Assembly (NCBI RefSeq): GCF_958295425.1
Contig: NC_081153.1
Span: forward strand, 15,715,001 to 15,779,000
Source: Solea solea
Taxonomy: Eukaryota > Chordata > Actinopteri > Pleuronectiformes > Soleidae
Direction: 5' to 3'
Length of the DNA stretch: 64,000 nucleotides
Positions within the stretch are counted from its first letter, which is position 1; every line of letters begins with the position of its first letter. The notes beneath the pieces were generated by a model, which was not told the origin of the DNA, ran no database searches, and saw only the letters and a program-made list of their open reading frames with translations. Of the stretch, positions 58,806 to 64,000 are shown piece after piece. The position numbers and the translations under genes were made by a program.

Positions 58806-61048
58806 CTGCAGAGTTGTTTATGTTGTGGGGTAGAAACATCTAATCAGGCTGAAAACATATTTCATTTATGAGCATTTAAAGTCGCATCAGATTCATAGTG
58901 CACTCTCTTCACTTAATGGTGTTAGTGTGGGACTTTAAGAGATGCTGGTTATTCTCCTCTAGCACCCACTACGTCTGTCATCACTCATTATTCCAACCTG
59001 ATGATATTGTCACCACTTAAACGCTGCCTGGCTCGTTTTCTTTAACTTGGTGTCACAGGGCACACTTTTCTGCGTATGATGTTTTGTAGTCTTTTTTTTT
59101 TAATGTAAATAATCACATGAATGATGGAGGAGTTCCGTTTAGATTCTTCAGTTTCAGGGGTCACACAGTAGTGAAGTGAAGAGAGCCATCATTAATGGCT
59201 GTTGTGCAAAGGGCCACTCAGATGATGTACAAATATACAAATATGAATCAATTTCTTATACTGGAGTACAAAGTCAGTATATTTGAACTTTACATCTGTA
59301 ATATCTCTACCAGGTATCACAGTACTTTCCATGAAATTCTGGACTGAATCATTTCCTCTTCTGTGTTCTGCCTCTCACCATCCCCTTCCTCCTCCTCTTC
59401 CACTGACATTTTTCATCTCTCTGTGCTCCCCGCCGTGCCTCGCTGGCTGAGCCAGTCTTGTGCTCCTATTGAGTTTCTATCTGCCTCTTCTCTGCCACCA
59501 TCTGTTTCACTCTCTGTCTCTCTCTTCCTCTCTGTCCTGTCCTTTTTTATCTCCATCTGTCTTCTCTTTTTTCCCCCCCCCCCCCCACTTCTGGATCGCC
59601 TCTCCTCTCGTCCACGTTTTCTTTTCTCTTTTACTCTTTCCCCTCTTTGTCATCGTTTGTCTCTTTTTAATTCGCTCTCATTTTTCCTCTTATCCCCTTT
59701 TCTCCCTTGCCTGTTTAATACCATATGATGGATTCCTTTGCCAGTTTGTGTGCTAATCCATGGCTTCAGCACCCCCCCCCCAACACTCCATTACATCTAC
59801 ACTTAACATCTTTAGCACATGCATGCAAACGCTACTGCTTGCTGTGCCAATTTTATGTGTCTACATTGACTACATGCATAACTTAAAGGCTGGTAATGTA
59901 CTTCTCTATATCCTCCCATTGAAGCCTATTGATTTTCCAGTGTCTGACACACCAGACCATCACTCATCCATTATCATACCTCCTTGAACCGTCGCACTTA
60001 ATCCCCGGTAGAATAGTGTCATCGTGCGCAACTCAAAAAGCATGTTTCCTATTTTTTTTTATTAATGTAACTAATGTGACGCAGACTAAAAAAAACTGTC
60101 CATCATTTTCTTCTTGATCTTCTATAAGCTGCAACAACAAAACAAAAGCTTCACACACAGCGCCACACCTCCCTCATGAATCTGTTTTTACTGTCAGATA
60201 TGTATGATTTGGGTCAGTAGGATGTTGACATCACACACAAACGCACACACACACACACACGCTGCGGCTGACTAACAGCAGGGAACATGTTTCTTGTATC
60301 CCCATAACATCCCCATCATTCCACCACCACCACCACCACCTGCCTAATTAGTCCCTCCGAGTGCGAGGAGACACTGTTGACGATCGGCTGGTCCGTGTCT
60401 TACGCCCGTGTGTGTGTGTGTGTGTGTGTGTGCGGGTGGGTGGGTGTCTGCTGAAGTCAGCTTGTTGCAAGTTCATTTTTAAAGATACACTGGAGTTTTT
60501 ATTTTATTTTAAGTATGACGGATGCCGACTGTTGTGACGTGACATTTCTTAAGAGGAAAGTAAATAAAAGCTACAGGCGCAGTTAAAATATTAAATACAT
60601 TTGAGGTTTCAAAGTGTCCAAAGTGGGAACACTGAGCAGGAATAATGGGAATAAAAGTGTGTTTGGCCCTTTAAAATAAACGGTGTAGTTTGTTTATTTT
60701 AATGTTTGACATGTCAAACAAATATAGGTTTTGTAAAAGTTTAAAAAATGAAGTAGATCTATGAACCATCATAAATATTCGTCATGCTTTTGTGACACAG
60801 AGGTTCGCCTGTGCATTAAAGCTGGGTTATTATGCGTAGCTTGATGTTGAAACATGTGTGACACATTCTGAGTTGTGTGTCCAAATCCCTTGTGTTGTGC
60901 GCACTTCCTTATGCTCACACAACACAGTCACATCCTGTCATACTGTGCACACGCTGCGATATGTAGACAACATTGATGCTATCCATGCAAAAGTCTCCTC
61001 CCCCTAGTTTAGTTATAAACTTCTGTTGTTGTTGTTGTCATCCTCCAG
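57824..61048. other. No gene seen; pyrimidine tract and microsatellites
   Basis: CA at 58431-58452 and 58622-58641, TG at 58783-58805, a strong C/T-rich tract at 59350-59725, CA at 60245-60260, CAC at 60321-60340, TG at 60406-60432, and a 16-bp palindrome GTTTGACATGTCAAAC at 60704-60719. Confidence 0.5.
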
Positions 61049-61166
61049 GGATTGCCGGAGTCCGTGAGTCAACACATTGCATTCTGGGAAAGTCTGGAAC
61101 CCTCTCCATGGGCTGTACCACCTGCTGACAAACTCGAGGCGGTCTGGAGGAGTTGTGTCGAATGAG
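61049..61166 (+). CDS. Weak candidate exon
   Basis: An acceptor-like GTTGTTGTCATCCTCCAG precedes and a donor-like ATGAG|GTGAGA follows. One frame is open from the first base for 38 codons and then meets TGA at 61163-61165, just before the donor; the other frames stop earlier. Its start phase would fit the end phase of the exon at 29320-29507, but so would one third of random intervals. The segment includes CCCAGAATGCA on the minus strand, a ZNF143-like motif, so a non-coding or promoter role is also possible. Confidence 0.2.
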
Positions 61167-61292
61167 GTGAGAATATTCCTGTTTTTACTGTCAACATCTA
61201 AGTCACAGTCGTCAGTACTTCATAGCAGATCTTCCTGTGTAGCATATGTCACAGCCTCAAAATGTCCTTCTGGACTTTTAGACTTATTTTAA

Positions 61293-61671
61293 CCATAAAA
61301 GGGCCAAAAAATGTCCTGTGAGTAAGTGTTTTTGCCCCATTTTTCCAGAATAACTAACTAGCAGTTATTTTCAACTTGCTGCATGTTGAAATGGTGTATT
61401 GAAGAAAAATGAAAGGTTTTATTTCGAAAAAACACTGTAGACACCAGATTTTGTGTGTTTTTGAAATTTGAACAGTATCAAACATATTTTAAATAATATT
61501 TGGCACTTTTCCAAATCTCTTCTCTCTGGTGACAAAGACGCTGATTCTCCGGCTTCCTTTAACAGCCAACATGTGGTTATTACGGTAAATACAACTTCTC
61601 AGCTTTCAGAAACCACTGGAATGTTTCCGATATTACGGTAACGCAAAGTGCACTTGCACTTTAAGGAGGGT
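61293..61671. mobile_element. Second, worn copy of the 55253-55657 TTAA element
   Basis: Shares CCTGTGAGTAAGTG, a poly-T/GCCC stretch, GACACCAGATTTTGT-like sequence, GACAAAGACGCTGATTCT and ACGCAAAGTGCACTTGC in the same order as 55253-55657. TTAA lies at 61289-61292 on the left; the right end (AAGGAGGGTTTA) is degraded. Confidence 0.7.
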
Positions 61672-64000
61672 TTACAGACATTGTCACATGACCATAGTCC
61701 TGCTTCACTTTACTGGCTTACTGTTTTAGAATTGATTTTAAAGATTTTACTGATCACCTTGTATAGCTCATATTAGCCACCGCACATTATTATTAAGATT
61801 GTTTATTATGAGTTGAGCTTGGACGGTGGTTTCCTGTTTGCCGCTAAATCATTACTGACAAACTGCTATCGTGTTGCTGTGGCTTAACTTAAAAGCAGTT
61901 GCTCCCACTCTCGTGTTTAACGTGACGTTATTAGCTGTGACATCAAGGACTTTACAGCCTTGTGTTTTATTCAAAGCCCCGGGCCTTGTTTTCCTGATAA
62001 ACCTGTCACCCTGGTCACAGCGCAGATGCGCATTAAGTTCATTTGATATTAATGCGAGTGAAGCGGCAGCTCGTGCACGGCGCACAGGGCGGATGAACCA
62101 AGGTTATGGCGTTCTGTTACTTTGAACCACATGCCTCTACAGTAGTCTCATTTACATTAATGACTTACTCTTTATTATCCATATTCTCTCTCATGTGATG
62201 CACATACAGTAGAGATGATCAAACGGTATGGAGATGATGATGATAATAAAGGCATCTTCCAGCGAGGCGAGCAGGCCCTCAGTGTAGCAGAGGTAACAGA
62301 GTTTGTATCCCATCCACAACCTGATTGGACGAGAAGGCATTTTTTAGGGTAAGGGAAAGCTGGTCTGCCTGGTGACAGTGGGTTGCCTTTGAGGCTGCGT
62401 CTCTCCCTCTCTTTGTTGCAGCAGCAATGTTTAGTGCATAACATGCGTGACACCTTTTTACAGTCAGTTAGCAAAAAAGGAAAATACCACTTATAAGCTC
62501 TCTTTCTGAACTCCATTCAAATTACCTTTTTTTTTTTTTTTTGGGAGAAACCAGCAGCACATGCAGCCTTTCTTCCTCGTAGTAGCATTGATCCCTCGTG
62601 GAGTAATTCTTCTTTCAATGTGTCCCATTGTTCAGTGAACACATGCAGAATAGCACCAGCACCAGCTGATAGAGATCATGCTGCTTGCAGACATTTCCGC
62701 CGAACAAATATCGGTGCAGGTCAAGGATCTGAACTCTCTAATGTGATGGATAGTTGTTTTTCCACTGAGTCATGAAAGTTTTTTCTTTCTTTTTTTGTAC
62801 ACATTTGGAAACGAGTGCTATTTCCACTTGCTTCTTTCTCACAGGGATATTTTATGTACTGCTGCCGTGAGTGATAAAAAGTAGACCTGGTAACGAGAAT
62901 AACAAACTTACCTTCAGCGTGATGCTGCACGTTGAAAAAGATAAATATATGTTAATTCACGGTCGAGTGTCGAGATAATAATTTGGAGGTTGGGTCTGAA
63001 AGTATTATGCGGCAAATTATACTGGCGTCAGCCTTTGCTGTAGAGCAAATTATAAGCTAAAAAAAAAAAAAGTTTGAATAAAGTGATAAAAATATCTCTT
63101 CTACCTTCTTGACCCCACAGGAAGATGATAATTAAAACAGTTGCTTAGTGTTTAAAAATTAGGTTTCAAATCATGTAAAATTCAGCAGCATTCTCTGCTC
63201 TGGAAACGCTGGAGGGGGGCGGGTGTCTCTGAGCTAAATACTCACACACACACACACACAGAGACAGTTTAGTGGGGACTGTAGCTGCTGTGCATTGCTG
63301 TTCACCCGTGTTTGTGCAGATTATTAATGTAAATGCTCTGTAATCAAACCAAACAATAAATTACACAAACACAGAGAAGCTGCTTTAAAGGAGTTGTTTG
63401 GATTTTTGAAGATTATGCTGGATGACACTGAGTCGAGAAAGCATATGTTATGTTCACACGTTTGAACAATAAAACCTCTGCTCTAACAGTTGGGCACTAT
63501 TTTCTGGCCCGTATCCCTACGCCACGCAGCTGCGCAAACAAACAAAAAAACATGAGGGTTATTTATTATTCGTATTTATGTTGTTATGTTCATGTATTAT
63601 GACCTTTTTGAATCTTGCACCTGGCTAATGGCTTCTCCATATTACAAAAAAAAACAACACTAAAACCAATAAAAAACTAAACTAAAGCTAAACATTTACA
63701 AAGAATAAAAACGAGCAAACTAAAAACAAATTCAAAACAAAAAGTCCAAACTAAACAAGAACTAAAACTTTTCAAAAATCCCAAACTATTATTACCTTGT
63801 CTTACACTTGCATCGTTCACTCTGTATTCTTGTATTTTGAACAAAACAATGTTACTAGGGTGCATATTTGACTATTGGCACGTGTAAAATACCACTCTAC
63901 TGCTAATTTCTGCACACAAGGTTACCTTAAGTATAATATTTCAGACAATAATGTCTCGCTCCCTTTCTCCCCCCCTTCAATCTGTCTCTTTGACTGCACT
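61672..64000. other. No gene seen
   Basis: AT-rich unique-looking sequence with poly-T at 62526-62542, poly-A at 63059-63071, CA at 63243-63260 and A-rich repeats at 63535-63770. No supported exon. Confidence 0.5.

Overview
The window reads as non-coding nuclear DNA of a teleost fish. It is dense in CA/TG microsatellites and in short interspersed repeats that I recognise as common teleost types: tRNA-derived SINEs, hAT-like and TTAA-flanked non-autonomous DNA transposons, and CA-associated dispersed repeats. There are no operons, no bacterial-type gene packing and no long host open reading frames. The layout fits the inside of a large intron or an intergenic stretch. The teleost assignment is an inference from repeat types and was not checked by alignment.

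The one long coding region is a complete LTR retrotransposon on the minus strand (18264-23289). It has two near-identical LTRs, a 5-bp target-site duplication ATAAT, a Lys-tRNA-like primer-binding site, a purine-rich tract and one uninterrupted Gag-Pol frame. The domain order is Gag, zinc knuckle, protease, integrase, reverse transcriptase, RNase H. Integrase before reverse transcriptase in a Ty3/Gypsy-type element is the hallmark of the Gmr1-like lineage. The Gag capsid region resembles the vertebrate SCAN domain, which is known to derive from this lineage. The element sits in the second copy of a 70-bp tandem repeat, so the first copy serves as an in-window record of the empty site.

Left of the element (1-18160) is mostly unique-looking AT-rich DNA with microsatellites, one tRNA-like dispersed repeat (2715-2985), a decayed TTAA element (near 10021-10371) and two TG-associated repeats. 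Right of it, 23321-29319 holds a SINE and repeat fragments. A plausible internal protein-coding exon lies at 29320-29507 on the plus strand, followed by a hAT-like MITE with perfect 8-bp duplications. The region 34096-38914 is a patchwork of nested repeats. The region 46776-47453 is a 678-bp element with 17-bp perfect inverted ends and a 41-bp minisatellite inside. The stretch 48590-61671 carries another MITE and two clear TTAA elements.

Host genes are barely visible. Beyond the 29320-29507 exon there are two weak exon candidates (40850-40908 and 61049-61166). Most other short open frames are simple-sequence translations or chance. No tRNA, rRNA, CRISPR or prokaryotic feature was found.
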